A stretch of DNA of 35,891 nucleotides from assembly GCF_004000845.1 (NCBI RefSeq), contig NZ_BIMA01000071.1, forward strand, positions 1-35,891, given 5' to 3'. A program made the position numbers and the translations under genes. This document shows, piece by piece, positions 24,263 through 32,403 of this stretch. Every line of letters starts with the position of its first letter. Position 1 is the first letter of the stretch. This DNA is from Paenibacillus koleovorans NBRC 103111. Lineage in GTDB: Bacteria > Bacillota > Bacilli > Paenibacillales > NBRC-103111. The notes beneath the pieces were generated by a model. It was not told the DNA's origin. It did not search any database and saw only the letters and a program-made list of their open reading frames with translations.

Positions 24263-25168
24263 CTAGTAAATGCTTTCTCCTGTCGCCCTCTTCGCGAACG
24301 CGTTCAACCCCATGACCAGCAGCAAGCCGACAACCGATTTGAAAAAGCCGATCGCGGTCGTGTAGCTGAAGCGAGCCTCTAGCAAACCGACGCGGTATAC
24401 GTACGTATCCAGCACTTCGCCGACATCGCGAACGAGCGGGTTAAGGAACATGAGCACTTCCTCCACGCCAGAATCGAGCAGGTTGCTGATCCGCAGCAGG
24501 AACAGTACGACGATCGCCGGGAGCAGAGCCGGCATCGTAATATGCCACATCTGGCGCAAGCGGGTAGCTCCGTCCACGACGGCCGCCTCGTACAGATTCG
24601 GATTGACGCCTGCGATGGCCGCCAAGTAGATGATCATATCCCACCCGACCTCCTTCCAGATCGCCGCCCAGACGATGATGCTGCGGAAGTACATCGATTC
24701 CGTCAGGAACGAGATGCGTTCGAAGCCAAGAGCCGCGATGATGTCGTTCACGATGCCGTTCAGGTCGATCAGGCGGAGGAAAATGCCCCCTACGATAACC
24801 CAGGACAAGAAGTGCGGGAAGTACAGAAACGTTTGAATCGAACGCTTGAACGCCATCTGGCGAATCTCATTAAGCAATATCGCAAGAATGATCGGGGCCG
24901 GGAAGCCTGCAATCAGCCGGTACAAGCTCAGCAAAATCGTATTTTTGAGAATTCGAAAGAAGTCGTAGTACGTAAACATCTTGACGAAATGGTCGAAGCC
25001 GACCCATTTGCTTCCCCAGATGCCTCGGAACATATCGTAATTCTGGAACACGATAATATTGCCGAACAGAGGAACATACTTGAATGTTAAAAAGTGAACG
25101 ATGCCGGGCAGCGCGATAATCAGTAACGCCGTGCGCGGATTGGAAATCCATCGTTTGAGTGTTGCCAT
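24263..25168 (-). CDS. Carbohydrate ABC transporter permease (LplB type)
   Basis: This 301-residue permease has six helices, an N-terminal LIIALPGIVHFLTFKYVPLFG segment as in LplB-like proteins, and a good EAA motif (LYEAAVVDGATRLRQMWHI, about residues 195-213). The frame also opens at a GTG at 25177, but ATG at 25168 has AGAGG 8 bases upstream and is preferred. The gene follows the lipoprotein gene across a 97-base gap that contains a hairpin terminator. Confidence 0.94.
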   Translation of the reverse strand: MATLKRWISNPRTALLIIALPGIVHFLTFKYVPLFGNIIVFQNYDMFRGIWGSKWVGFDHFVKMFTYYDFFRILKNTILLSLYRLIAGFPAPIILAILLNEIRQMAFKRSIQTFLYFPHFLSWVIVGGIFLRLIDLNGIVNDIIAALGFERISFLTESMYFRSIIVWAAIWKEVGWDMIIYLAAIAGVNPNLYEAAVVDGATRLRQMWHITMPALLPAIVVLFLLRISNLLDSGVEEVLMFLNPLVRDVGEVLDTYVYRVGLLEARFSYTTAIGFFKSVVGLLLVMGLNAFAKRATGESIY

Positions 25169-25208
25169 TGGGTTCACCTCTGCTGCCGAAATAGGAGCCT
25201 TGTCGCCA

Positions 25209-25234
25209 GAAAAGGGGAGCTTGCCGGCTCCCCT
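25209..25234 (-). terminator. Probable leaky terminator between lipoprotein and permease genes
   Basis: On the minus strand AGGGGAGC pairs with GCTCCCCT around a six-base loop and is followed by only three or four T. In transporter operons such a hairpin typically keeps the binding protein more abundant than the permeases. Confidence 0.7.
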
Positions 25235-25265
25235 GTCTCCTGTTGCCTCTCATATGGAAGGGCGA

Positions 25266-26888
25266 TTACTTTTTGTTATTCTTGTTGTACCATTCAGTCG
25301 CTTCCTTGATGACCGCGTCGCCGCCGCGTTTTTTCCAGTCCGCCACGTATTTGTCCCAGCCGGTGTTGAGGTCATCCTTGCCGGTCACAATCTTCGTGAA
25401 AGCATCCATGAACAGCGTGCCCGTTCCGGCGCCCAGCTCCGGAGTCGTGGCCATCACTTCCGGTACCGGCATGTTGATGCCCGGATCGTTCTTCGTGTTA
25501 TTGAGCGCATAGTCGGTCGCTTTCTTGAGTACATTCGGATCGATCGTGCCGCCCAGCTTCACAACTCGATCATCCATCCGCGAGTCGCCGGCCGGATTGA
25601 TCATCGTCTGAATGAAAGTCTTCTCTTTCTTGTTCATGTCCGAGTTGCCGTCCCATACCGCGGCGGCGCCTTCACCCGTATAGTTGCGATCCTTGATGCC
25701 GAAGGCGAAGAAGTCGTTTTTCTTCTGGTCGTTCGAGTATGTCCAATCCATGAACTGCACGAAGCGCTCCGGATTTTTGGTGCCCGAGATGACGGCATGC
25801 ACCTTGGCAATCGGCAAACCCTTGAAGCCCATGAAGAATTCACCCTTCGAATCCTTGAAGCCCGGCAGCACGTCGATGACTCCCTTCTTGCTGGCGAACG
25901 CGCTAGGCGCATAAGAGCCAAGCTGGCGGATGTCGAGGTTCCAGAAGGCTACCTTGTCGTCCTGGATCATCTTGGTCATGTCGGCTGCTTTTGCCGTCAC
26001 CCAGTCTCTGTTCATGTAGCCGTTGTCGTACAGCTTCTTGTAGAACGCGATGGCGTCCTTCATCTTCGGATTGATGATGTCCGGGATGAACTGGTTGTTC
26101 ACGAACTGCCAGGCCGTACCGCCCGCTCCTTGCACCGATCCGGTGTAGAGGCCGAAGGCGGCGAAGAACACTTGGCTATTGCCGAAGTCCGAGCGCGCCA
26201 CGAAGCCCACTTCGTCAGCTTGCCCGTTGCCGTTCGGGTCCTTCGTCTTGACCGCCTCGAAGAAGGCCAAGTAGTCGTCCAGCGTTTCCGGCGGCTTCAT
26301 GCCGAGCTTGTCGAGCCAGTCTTTGCGGACGATGAACCCGCGCGTCTCGGTCGGCGTCAGCAGCTTCGGAATGGCGTAAATTTTGCCGTTCTGGCTCACC
26401 TTCGGGTTTTGCCAGACGAAGTCCGGAATGTTCTTCTTCAAGTTCGTCCCGTACTTGTCGATCATCGCGGTCAAGTCCACGAAGATGCCGTTCTCGACCG
26501 CCGTAGGATGCCCCTTGTCCATAATGGAGCCGGTGGCGATAACTTGCGGCACATCCTTGGACGCGAAACGGACGGTCAATTGCTCGGAGTAGCCGGTCGC
26601 CGGCAGGAACTCATAGTTGATCGTTGTCGGTGCGCCAATGTAGTCGCTGAATAGCTTGGACATTTGCGTGTAGATCTGATCGTCCTTCTGCGCGGTTTTG
26701 GCGTATGCTTCGCCTCCGTCGTTGTTCAGGATCGTGAATGAAGCAGGTTCTTTGTTGACGGTAGCAGTTGGGGTCGGCGAGCTGGAGCCGCTTGTGCCGC
26801 TTGTGCCCTCTGTTCCATTGCTGCAGGCAGTGACCAGAGCCGCGATACTGATTACGGCGATCGGAAGCATTGTAAAACGTTTTTTCAT
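25266..26888 (-). CDS. Extracellular solute-binding lipoprotein (LplA type)
   Basis: This 540-residue lipoprotein captures the sugar for the two permeases. The signal peptide ends in the lipobox LVTAC with C22 as the lipid-modified residue, followed by a Ser/Thr/Gly-rich linker to about residue 45. The mature part is a cluster-B type binding protein with the LplA-like segments FIVRKDWLDKLGMKPPETLD and an EF-hand-like loop DPNGNGQADE that may bind calcium. AAAGGGG precedes the ATG. It is preceded by an 88-base gap with a cre-like site, so it could start its own transcript. Confidence 0.94.
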   Translation of the reverse strand: MKKRFTMLPIAVISIAALVTACSNGTEGTSGTSGSSSPTPTATVNKEPASFTILNNDGGEAYAKTAQKDDQIYTQMSKLFSDYIGAPTTINYEFLPATGYSEQLTVRFASKDVPQVIATGSIMDKGHPTAVENGIFVDLTAMIDKYGTNLKKNIPDFVWQNPKVSQNGKIYAIPKLLTPTETRGFIVRKDWLDKLGMKPPETLDDYLAFFEAVKTKDPNGNGQADEVGFVARSDFGNSQVFFAAFGLYTGSVQGAGGTAWQFVNNQFIPDIINPKMKDAIAFYKKLYDNGYMNRDWVTAKAADMTKMIQDDKVAFWNLDIRQLGSYAPSAFASKKGVIDVLPGFKDSKGEFFMGFKGLPIAKVHAVISGTKNPERFVQFMDWTYSNDQKKNDFFAFGIKDRNYTGEGAAAVWDGNSDMNKKEKTFIQTMINPAGDSRMDDRVVKLGGTIDPNVLKKATDYALNNTKNDPGINMPVPEVMATTPELGAGTGTLFMDAFTKIVTGKDDLNTGWDKYVADWKKRGGDAVIKEATEWYNKNNKK

Positions 26889-26915
26889 TGGTTGATTGTC
26901 CCCTTTCTAAAGTCG

Positions 26916-26954
26916 CAGTGTAATCGCTTACTTCTGTGATTTTAGATTACTGCA
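26916..26954. promoter_or_regulatory. cre-like site inside a larger inverted repeat upstream of the transporter
   Basis: AGTAAGCGATTACA on the minus strand (26919-26932) matches the CcpA cre consensus TGWAANCGNTWNCA except at the first base. It lies within an inverted pair, GCAGTGTAATC and GATTACTGC (26916-26926 and 26946-26954), which could be an operator for another regulator. No clear promoter boxes were found here, so the exact start is unknown. Confidence 0.5.
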
Positions 26955-26976
26955 AGTTGCCCCTCGCTTAATATGG

Positions 26977-28005
26977 CTAAAATTGCAATAGTATGGCGGT
27001 TTTAGCGTCATCTCCCTTCCTATATCCCGTGTACCATCGCCACGGGGCAAATCCTAGCTTCGCATAGAAATCGAGATGCGTTGTCCAGTCAATGACGAGG
27101 CGGTCCCGGCCGCGGCGTCGGAGGAAGTGGATGCCGGCCTGCACCGCCGCCAGTCCGAGCCCTTGGCCGCGCTCGGAAGCGGAGACGCCGAGCGGACCGA
27201 TCCCGCCGCCCGTGCCGGGCGGGAACAACGCGTGCCAGTAGACGCTGCCCGCCAGGAGAGGCGACTGCTCGTCGTTCAGCCGACAGAAGCCGATCGGCTC
27301 GACGCCGCCGTCCTTCCAGAGCAGCACGAACTCGCGGCTCCCCCCGCCCGCTTGAAGCAGCGCCTCGGTCGACTGCGCCCAGCGAGGCGAGAACTCGCGG
27401 CGCAGGAAGCAGAGGAACGCTTCCGTCTCCGCAAGCGGGTCGAGCAGCCGGAACTCCACGCCCGGGCACTGCGGCAGCTCCTCGATCGGCTCGCCGGTGA
27501 AGTCGGCGAACAGATCGCAGACGCTGCCGCCCTCTGCCGGCGTGTAGCCCCTTCGCTCGAGCCAGCCGCCGAGCCCGCTCGCCTCGGATTCCTCCGGCAA
27601 GCCTGGCATATAATGACGCGTCTCGCCGCCGAAGTCGATCCGCCCGGCACCTGACCGGCGCAGCCCGTCCTCTGCGAGCGCCAACAGTCGGCTGCCGATG
27701 CCCTGGCGGCGGTAAGCAGCGTCAACCAGCAGCAAGCCGATGCTGCCGCCACCTCCTTCACCGTCCCCATCAGCCTTCGACAGTTTGCCCGCCACAAAAC
27801 CAATCAGAATCTCCCCGCCATCTTGGGCGGCTATCGCCGCCCAAGATGCTCCGGGCTGCAACGGCGCAGCTCCGAAGCTGTTTTGCCGCACGAGCCGATC
27901 AGAAAGCGGAAACCGGGAGCCCAGCTCCCGGTTCCACATTTCCACTATGGCATCGATATGCTTTTCCGTGAGATACTCATACCGAATTGCAGCTATGTCC
28001 CTCAT
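26977..28005 (-). CDS. Tandem-domain GNAT N-acetyltransferase
   Basis: This 342-residue protein has two GCN5-related acetyltransferase domains. The first has the acetyl-CoA loop RRQGIG (residues 99-104) after IGLLLVDAAY; the second has ERGQGLG after GPLGVSAS, near residue 275. Both have the expected beta-strand before the loop. The substrate is unknown; small-molecule amines or amino sugars are possible given the neighbourhood. Its ATG overlaps the stop of the preceding oxidoreductase gene (ATGA), so it is translationally coupled to it. It is rich in Gly and Ala, with a GEGGGG linker. Confidence 0.87.
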   Translation of the reverse strand: MRDIAAIRYEYLTEKHIDAIVEMWNRELGSRFPLSDRLVRQNSFGAAPLQPGASWAAIAAQDGGEILIGFVAGKLSKADGDGEGGGGSIGLLLVDAAYRRQGIGSRLLALAEDGLRRSGAGRIDFGGETRHYMPGLPEESEASGLGGWLERRGYTPAEGGSVCDLFADFTGEPIEELPQCPGVEFRLLDPLAETEAFLCFLRREFSPRWAQSTEALLQAGGGSREFVLLWKDGGVEPIGFCRLNDEQSPLLAGSVYWHALFPPGTGGGIGPLGVSASERGQGLGLAAVQAGIHFLRRRGRDRLVIDWTTHLDFYAKLGFAPWRWYTGYRKGDDAKTAILLQF

Positions 28006-28919
28006 AAAGCGATCGTCTCCCCGCGCTGACGGCTCATGTTCGCCGCTTCTATGAAGCGGACGATCTCCAGAGAGACGCCCATCGGCACCTCGGTTCGCCC
28101 GGTCCTTGCCATATCGATCGCCGCGCTCAGAAGATGCATATACTTTTCCAGCCCGTCTGTCGCCGTATTGATATAGACGCTGCTATTTTCCCGGTGGATG
28201 ACCGTCCCATGGCTCACATTCGGCAGCTTGTTCCCGCGCACGAGCCCGATGCGTCCGTCGGCCCACAAGCCGGTGATCACCTCGTATTCTTCGCCGGGGG
28301 CGCCTGTCGTCATCGTCGTGACGGAGAGGCAGCCTCTGCCCATGATGGCGTACAGCGCCTCCACCGTGTGGATGCCGTACCAGAACCAGCCGGGCTGGGA
28401 AGGGATAAATTCCAGCGGCCCGTAGCATTCCGCTCCGATGACGGCCCCTTCGCTGCTGTTCTGAATCGCGGCCGTCAAATCCGGGGCAAACCGCCTCACG
28501 GAAGAGGTCATCAGCGGGATGCCGTTTTCTTGAGCCAGCTCCGCCATCGCCACAGCATCCTTGCTGCGCAGGGCGAACGGCTTGTCGACGAACACCGGCT
28601 TGCGATAAGGCTCGATCCGCTCGAACAAGCTCCGGTGCACGCGCCCGTCAACCGCAGTGAGCAGCACCAGATCGACCTGCTCGGCGACTTCCTCCGGGGA
28701 CCCGACAATGGATACCCCATACTGGGTCGACAGTTCATTCGTGTAGCCCTCGACCCGGTTGATGCTGGCGGGGAAATCCGCCGATCCGCCCGGATATCCG
28801 GCGATGACACGTCCTTTTCCCGGCATGTAATGCTCGAAGGAAGGATCATTGACAATGCGCGTAAACACTTTGGCGTGGGACGTATCCAAGCCGACCAAAC
28901 CGATTTTGATCTCATCCAT
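28002..28919 (-). CDS. Gfo/Idh/MocA-family oxidoreductase
   Basis: This 305-residue NAD(P)-dependent sugar or cyclitol dehydrogenase has an N-terminal Rossmann domain (IKIGLVGLDTSHAKVF) and the family motif VDKPFAL. The central GWFWYGIHTVEALYAIMG has the His expected in the active site. The usual second and third glycines of the fingerprint are replaced by LDTSH, a variant seen in one branch of the family. ATG at 28919 (MDEIKIGL) is preferred over 28943 because AAAAGGAG lies 9 bases before it. It follows the aminotransferase gene by 54 bases; such a pair usually acts on keto/amino positions of one sugar. Confidence 0.9.
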   Translation of the reverse strand: MDEIKIGLVGLDTSHAKVFTRIVNDPSFEHYMPGKGRVIAGYPGGSADFPASINRVEGYTNELSTQYGVSIVGSPEEVAEQVDLVLLTAVDGRVHRSLFERIEPYRKPVFVDKPFALRSKDAVAMAELAQENGIPLMTSSVRRFAPDLTAAIQNSSEGAVIGAECYGPLEFIPSQPGWFWYGIHTVEALYAIMGRGCLSVTTMTTGAPGEEYEVITGLWADGRIGLVRGNKLPNVSHGTVIHRENSSVYINTATDGLEKYMHLLSAAIDMARTGRTEVPMGVSLEIVRFIEAANMSRQRGETIAL

Positions 28920-28973
28920 CGAGTTTAACTCCTTTTCCGTCATCTCGCTGCCGACCCAGTCTACTGCCCTCTA

Positions 28974-30254
28974 TTACACGAGCTCAAGTCCACGATACAC
29001 TTTCACGACCGCTTCAATGACTTCGTCCGCTTCCTTGTCCGTCATGATCGGGCTAACCGGCATGAGCGTCATGCGGGGCAGGATACGCTCGGCGTTCGGG
29101 CACATCCCCTCGCGATACTCCACCGGCTTCTTGAACGGATAGTCGAACGGGAAATCGTTTTTCTCCAGTGTCTTCTTGTTCAGCAGGAACGGCATCATAT
29201 AGATCGGCTTCGCCCCGTACATGAAGTAGGTAAAGAAATTTTCCGCCGTCATCGCTTCAACGAACTGCTTGGCCCGCTCCGCACTGTCGTGCAGCAGCGC
29301 TAGAATACACCCGATGTCGCCGTCCTCGTCGACCGTCTTGCGGAACTGGATGCCCGGCAGCTCGGCCTTCAGCGCTTGTTTGATTTTCCGATGGTTGCGG
29401 CGCATGCTCGAGATGATCAAATCCCGTTTCTCCCACTGCTCCAGCATGATCGCCCCGGCCATTTCCGTCATCCGATAATTTTGTCCGATTACCGCTTCGC
29501 CTGCGGTCAGACCGCTGCCCGGCGTCACGTAACGATCCTTGTCGCGGAAGCTGCCTTGATCGTGGTACCGTACCGACCGCTCGAACAGGTTGAAGTCCCG
29601 GGTTGCGACTGCACCGCCTTCGCCGGCTGTAATGATTTTTTGCATCTGGAACGAAAACGCGTTGATCGTCCCGAACGTACCAGCCTGCTGGCCTTTGTAG
29701 GAAGCGCCGAATGCCTGAGCAACATCCTCGATAATGGGCAAGTTGTATTTGGCGGCGAATGCCGAGATCCGATCCATATCGCAAGGATGGCCGTTAATAT
29801 GCACGACAATGATCGCCTTCACTTCATCGTCCATGACCCGCTCCAGATCCTCCGGATCCATATTGAGCGTCTCGTCCATGTCGCAGTAGACCGGCACCGC
29901 ATTGCAGCAAATGACTGCGCCAGGCGTAGCCGTAAATGTGTTGGCCGGCACGATGACTTTGTCCCCGTAGCCGATGCCGAGCGCCTTCAGCGCGACGACC
30001 AGCGCCGCCGTCCCTGAGGAGACGCCAAGTGTATACGGCATGCCGAGTCCGGCGCCGAGCCGATCCTCGAACGTGCTGACCGCGCCTTGATTATCCGGTC
30101 CGTAATACCGGCTCATCGACTGCGCTCGCATAACTTGCGCGACACGCTCGGTTTCTTCCGGTCCTACTACCATCGCGCCGCGCAGCATCCCGGCGTTCAT
30201 GGTGTGGCGGACAGGCGTTCCGCCGTGAATGGCCAATTTGTCTAGCTTTTGCAT
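28974..30254 (-). CDS. DegT/DnrJ/EryC1/StrS-family PLP aminotransferase
   Basis: This 426-residue enzyme transfers an amino group to or from a keto-sugar or keto-cyclitol. The PLP pocket is visible: SSGTAA (79-84), ANTFTAT (104-110), EDVAQAFGA with D177, and the Schiff-base lysine K206 in FSFQMQKIITAGEGG. Biosynthetic members are common in antibiotic and cell-surface sugar pathways. In this locus a catabolic direction is more likely but not shown. AAGGGGAG precedes the ATG. It sits between a TIM-barrel gene and a Gfo/Idh/MocA gene. Confidence 0.92.
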   Translation of the reverse strand: MQKLDKLAIHGGTPVRHTMNAGMLRGAMVVGPEETERVAQVMRAQSMSRYYGPDNQGAVSTFEDRLGAGLGMPYTLGVSSGTAALVVALKALGIGYGDKVIVPANTFTATPGAVICCNAVPVYCDMDETLNMDPEDLERVMDDEVKAIIVVHINGHPCDMDRISAFAAKYNLPIIEDVAQAFGASYKGQQAGTFGTINAFSFQMQKIITAGEGGAVATRDFNLFERSVRYHDQGSFRDKDRYVTPGSGLTAGEAVIGQNYRMTEMAGAIMLEQWEKRDLIISSMRRNHRKIKQALKAELPGIQFRKTVDEDGDIGCILALLHDSAERAKQFVEAMTAENFFTYFMYGAKPIYMMPFLLNKKTLEKNDFPFDYPFKKPVEYREGMCPNAERILPRMTLMPVSPIMTDKEADEVIEAVVKVYRGLELV

Positions 30255-30330
30255 CGGTGATCTCCCCTTCTTGTCGGTCGTACTAGTGGTTGGATTGGTG
30301 ATTGGATTACGGTTTAGGTTGGTGCGCTTC

Positions 30331-31143
30331 CTAAGGGAGCATGTCCCGCAGCAGCTTCAGGGTTAACTTCGTGCCGTCCTTGCGGGTGCCGCCTTCCGGC
30401 GAATAATGCGTTTCGATCGTGAACAGCCCTGTGAAGCCGTCCTTCTCCAGCGCCTCCAGCTGCGGCAGGAGCGGTTCCTCCCCAAGTGCGACATACCAAT
30501 ATTTCAGGTGAAAATGAACCTGAAGGTCGCGCACATGGTTGTACCCTTTCGGGAAGGACGGGCTATGACGATGCTCGTTGCCCGGGTCCCACAGCACCTT
30601 GAGGGCGGGCGAGTCGACCGCTCTCACGAGGGCAGCCACCTCGCTGGCGAAGCCGCCGTTGCAGGAATGCTCGTTCTCGAGCAGCAGCACGACATCTTCG
30701 CGCTCCGCTGTTTCTGCGGCCCGGCGCAGATGCGCGACGATCTCCTCCGTATGAAGAGACGGATTCTCCTCCCGCCAGAACGAGAAGATGCGGATGTACC
30801 GCGTCCCCAGCCGCTTGGCGTAGTCGATCGCGAGCGGCAGCATCGCATGGTGCTCCTCGGCCGTTTTCTCCGCTTGGCCGAACTGGTCGCCGGTGCGAAG
30901 CGGCCTTGCCGGATCGAGCAAACATTTGAACAGCGGCGACGATACCGCGGAGACGAACAGTCCGCGGCTGTCGGTTTCCCGCTTGATGCGTTCGACCTGC
31001 GCCACCGTCAGTTCCATGACGTTCACGCCGTCTACCATCCGGATCTCGACATGCTTCAATTGCTCGCCTTGGATCCAATCGAGCGCTTCGATCAGCTCCG
31101 GCGCGACTTCGTCCGTGATGACCCCAAGCCGGTCCCAAATCAT
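30331..31143 (-). CDS. Sugar phosphate isomerase/epimerase family TIM barrel
   Basis: This 270-residue protein is a second xylose-isomerase-like TIM barrel, not closely like the one at 18533. The usual metal ligands are in place: E156 (LLENEHSCNGG), D186 (WDPGNEH), H212 (HFHLKY) and E244 (IETHY). Family members isomerise, epimerise or dehydrate sugars and cyclitols; the substrate is unknown. GAAGGGAG precedes the ATG. It lies between the NagA-like and aminotransferase genes with gaps of about 80 bases on either side. Confidence 0.88.
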   Translation of the reverse strand: MIWDRLGVITDEVAPELIEALDWIQGEQLKHVEIRMVDGVNVMELTVAQVERIKRETDSRGLFVSAVSSPLFKCLLDPARPLRTGDQFGQAEKTAEEHHAMLPLAIDYAKRLGTRYIRIFSFWREENPSLHTEEIVAHLRRAAETAEREDVVLLLENEHSCNGGFASEVAALVRAVDSPALKVLWDPGNEHRHSPSFPKGYNHVRDLQVHFHLKYWYVALGEEPLLPQLEALEKDGFTGLFTIETHYSPEGGTRKDGTKLTLKLLRDMLP

Positions 31144-31200
31144 GCTGTATGGCTCCCTTCGTTGTGGAATTGCTCCTTGTTCTTGTCGGATGGCCTTCGG

Positions 31201-31248
31201 CTGATTCTGCTTCTGCTTCTACTTCTACTTCTACCTCTGCTTCTGCCA
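31201..31248. repeat. Hexanucleotide microsatellite (CTRCTT)n at the 3' end of the NagA-like gene
   Basis: About eight units of the type CTGCTT/CTACTT lie end to end. The stop codon of the NagA-like gene lies inside the run; on the minus strand three in-frame TAG codons alternate with AAG. Slippage by whole units would not change the frame upstream but could move the protein end by two residues. Confidence 0.8.
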
Positions 31249-32403
31249 GACCATGAACCCGTTTTTGTACGTTTCCAGCACTTCGATTTCGTTGTTGTCC
31301 CCTAAGCGGAACCGGACGAGATCCGCCGGAGCTTCGGCGGCCAGGCCAGCCTCTGACGGCAAGCCCATCAGCCGTGCCGGGTACAGCGAGGCCATCGCCC
31401 ACGCTTGCGGCAGCTCGCAGATGCCGCAGCGGACCAGATGGCCGACGCCCCAAGGCAGCGGCTGCACGGAGCCGGCCAGCAGCTTCGGGTTGTCGGCGAG
31501 GTGCAGCTTGCCCTCCTCGGTCTTCACGACCTGGACGCGCTTGTGCGACCAGTATGTCCCGGGCGGCAAGCCGCCGAGGTGGACGGCATCGCTGACGAGC
31601 AGCGTTCGGTCTCCCTTGACCTTGGCCGCCACGCGGAGCACCGCTTCCGGCAGATGGAAGCCGTCCGCGATCAGGCAAGTGTGCAGCTCTTCCTGCGCGA
31701 GCTGCTCCCACAAGTAGTTGGGATGGCGCGGCAGCATCAGGTGCGCGCCGTTGCCCCAGTGCGTGGACATCCGCGCGCCCGCTTGGACGGCCTCGCGGAT
31801 TTGCTCCGGCGAGGCGGCCGTATGGCCGATGGCGGCGATGACGCCGCCCTCGGTTGCCCGGCGCATGAAGCCGGGAGCCTCGGGCCACTCCGGCGAGAGC
31901 GTCACGATGCGGATGCGGCCTTCGGCCGCCTCCTGCCAGCGCACGAACAGCGCGTAATCCGGCGCCTTGACGTACTGAGCCTGATGCGCGCCGCGCGGAC
32001 CGTCCTCGGGGGAGATGAACGGCCCCTCGAGGTGGATGCCTGCGATCGCGGCGGCACAGGCGGCGTCCTCCCGGCAAGCCTGCGCGAGGACGCGCATCGC
32101 TTCCTCGATGCGCTCGTCCGAGTTGGTCGTCACGGTCGGATACAACGTGGTGACCCCTTCTTCCAGCAGCTTGGCGACCACGGCCTTGACCGTCTCCGGC
32201 TCAAGCGGGAAGCTGTTGATGTCGTGGCCCATGAACCCGTTGACCTGCAAGTCTACAAAGCCTGGCGCTATGTAGATTGGCGGTGACGGTTCCGCTGCGG
32301 GGGGTGCCGGTGTGACAGCGCCGATCGTACCTGCCTGCAGCGTGATGCGGATCGGTTGTCCGGTACGGTAATCGAGTCCAGTGATTTCATTTATTTGCGG
32401 CAT
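31231..32403 (-). CDS. N-acetylglucosamine-6-phosphate deacetylase-like amidohydrolase
   Basis: This 390-residue metal-dependent amidohydrolase has the NagA framework: PGFVDLQVNG (47-56), HLEGPF with metal ligand E126, AIGHT with H194, STHWGNGAH with H215, ADGFH, and catalytic D272 in VSDA. NagA removes acetate from GlcNAc-6-phosphate. The substrate-contact motif THxxNAM of true NagA is replaced by THWGNGAH, so another N-acetyl sugar or an unphosphorylated one may be the substrate; nagA is therefore not assigned. Its ATG lies 17 bases inside the end of the upstream gene, with GGGGAGC, so translation is coupled. Confidence 0.87.
   Translation of the reverse strand: MPQINEITGLDYRTGQPIRITLQAGTIGAVTPAPPAAEPSPPIYIAPGFVDLQVNGFMGHDINSFPLEPETVKAVVAKLLEEGVTTLYPTVTTNSDERIEEAMRVLAQACREDAACAAAIAGIHLEGPFISPEDGPRGAHQAQYVKAPDYALFVRWQEAAEGRIRIVTLSPEWPEAPGFMRRATEGGVIAAIGHTAASPEQIREAVQAGARMSTHWGNGAHLMLPRHPNYLWEQLAQEELHTCLIADGFHLPEAVLRVAAKVKGDRTLLVSDAVHLGGLPPGTYWSHKRVQVVKTEEGKLHLADNPKLLAGSVQPLPWGVGHLVRCGICELPQAWAMASLYPARLMGLPSEAGLAAEAPADLVRFRLGDNNEIEVLETYKNGFMVWQKQR

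Noticed and set aside
25101-26654. 517-codon plus-strand frame opposite the binding-protein gene
   Set aside because: The minus-strand lipoprotein with lipobox and family motifs is certain; the plus frame has no domain.
30563-32077. 504-codon minus-strand frame across the NagA-like and TIM-barrel genes
   Set aside because: It is an alternative frame of two well-supported genes, passing through the hexamer repeat; its arginine/alanine-rich translation is a frame shadow.
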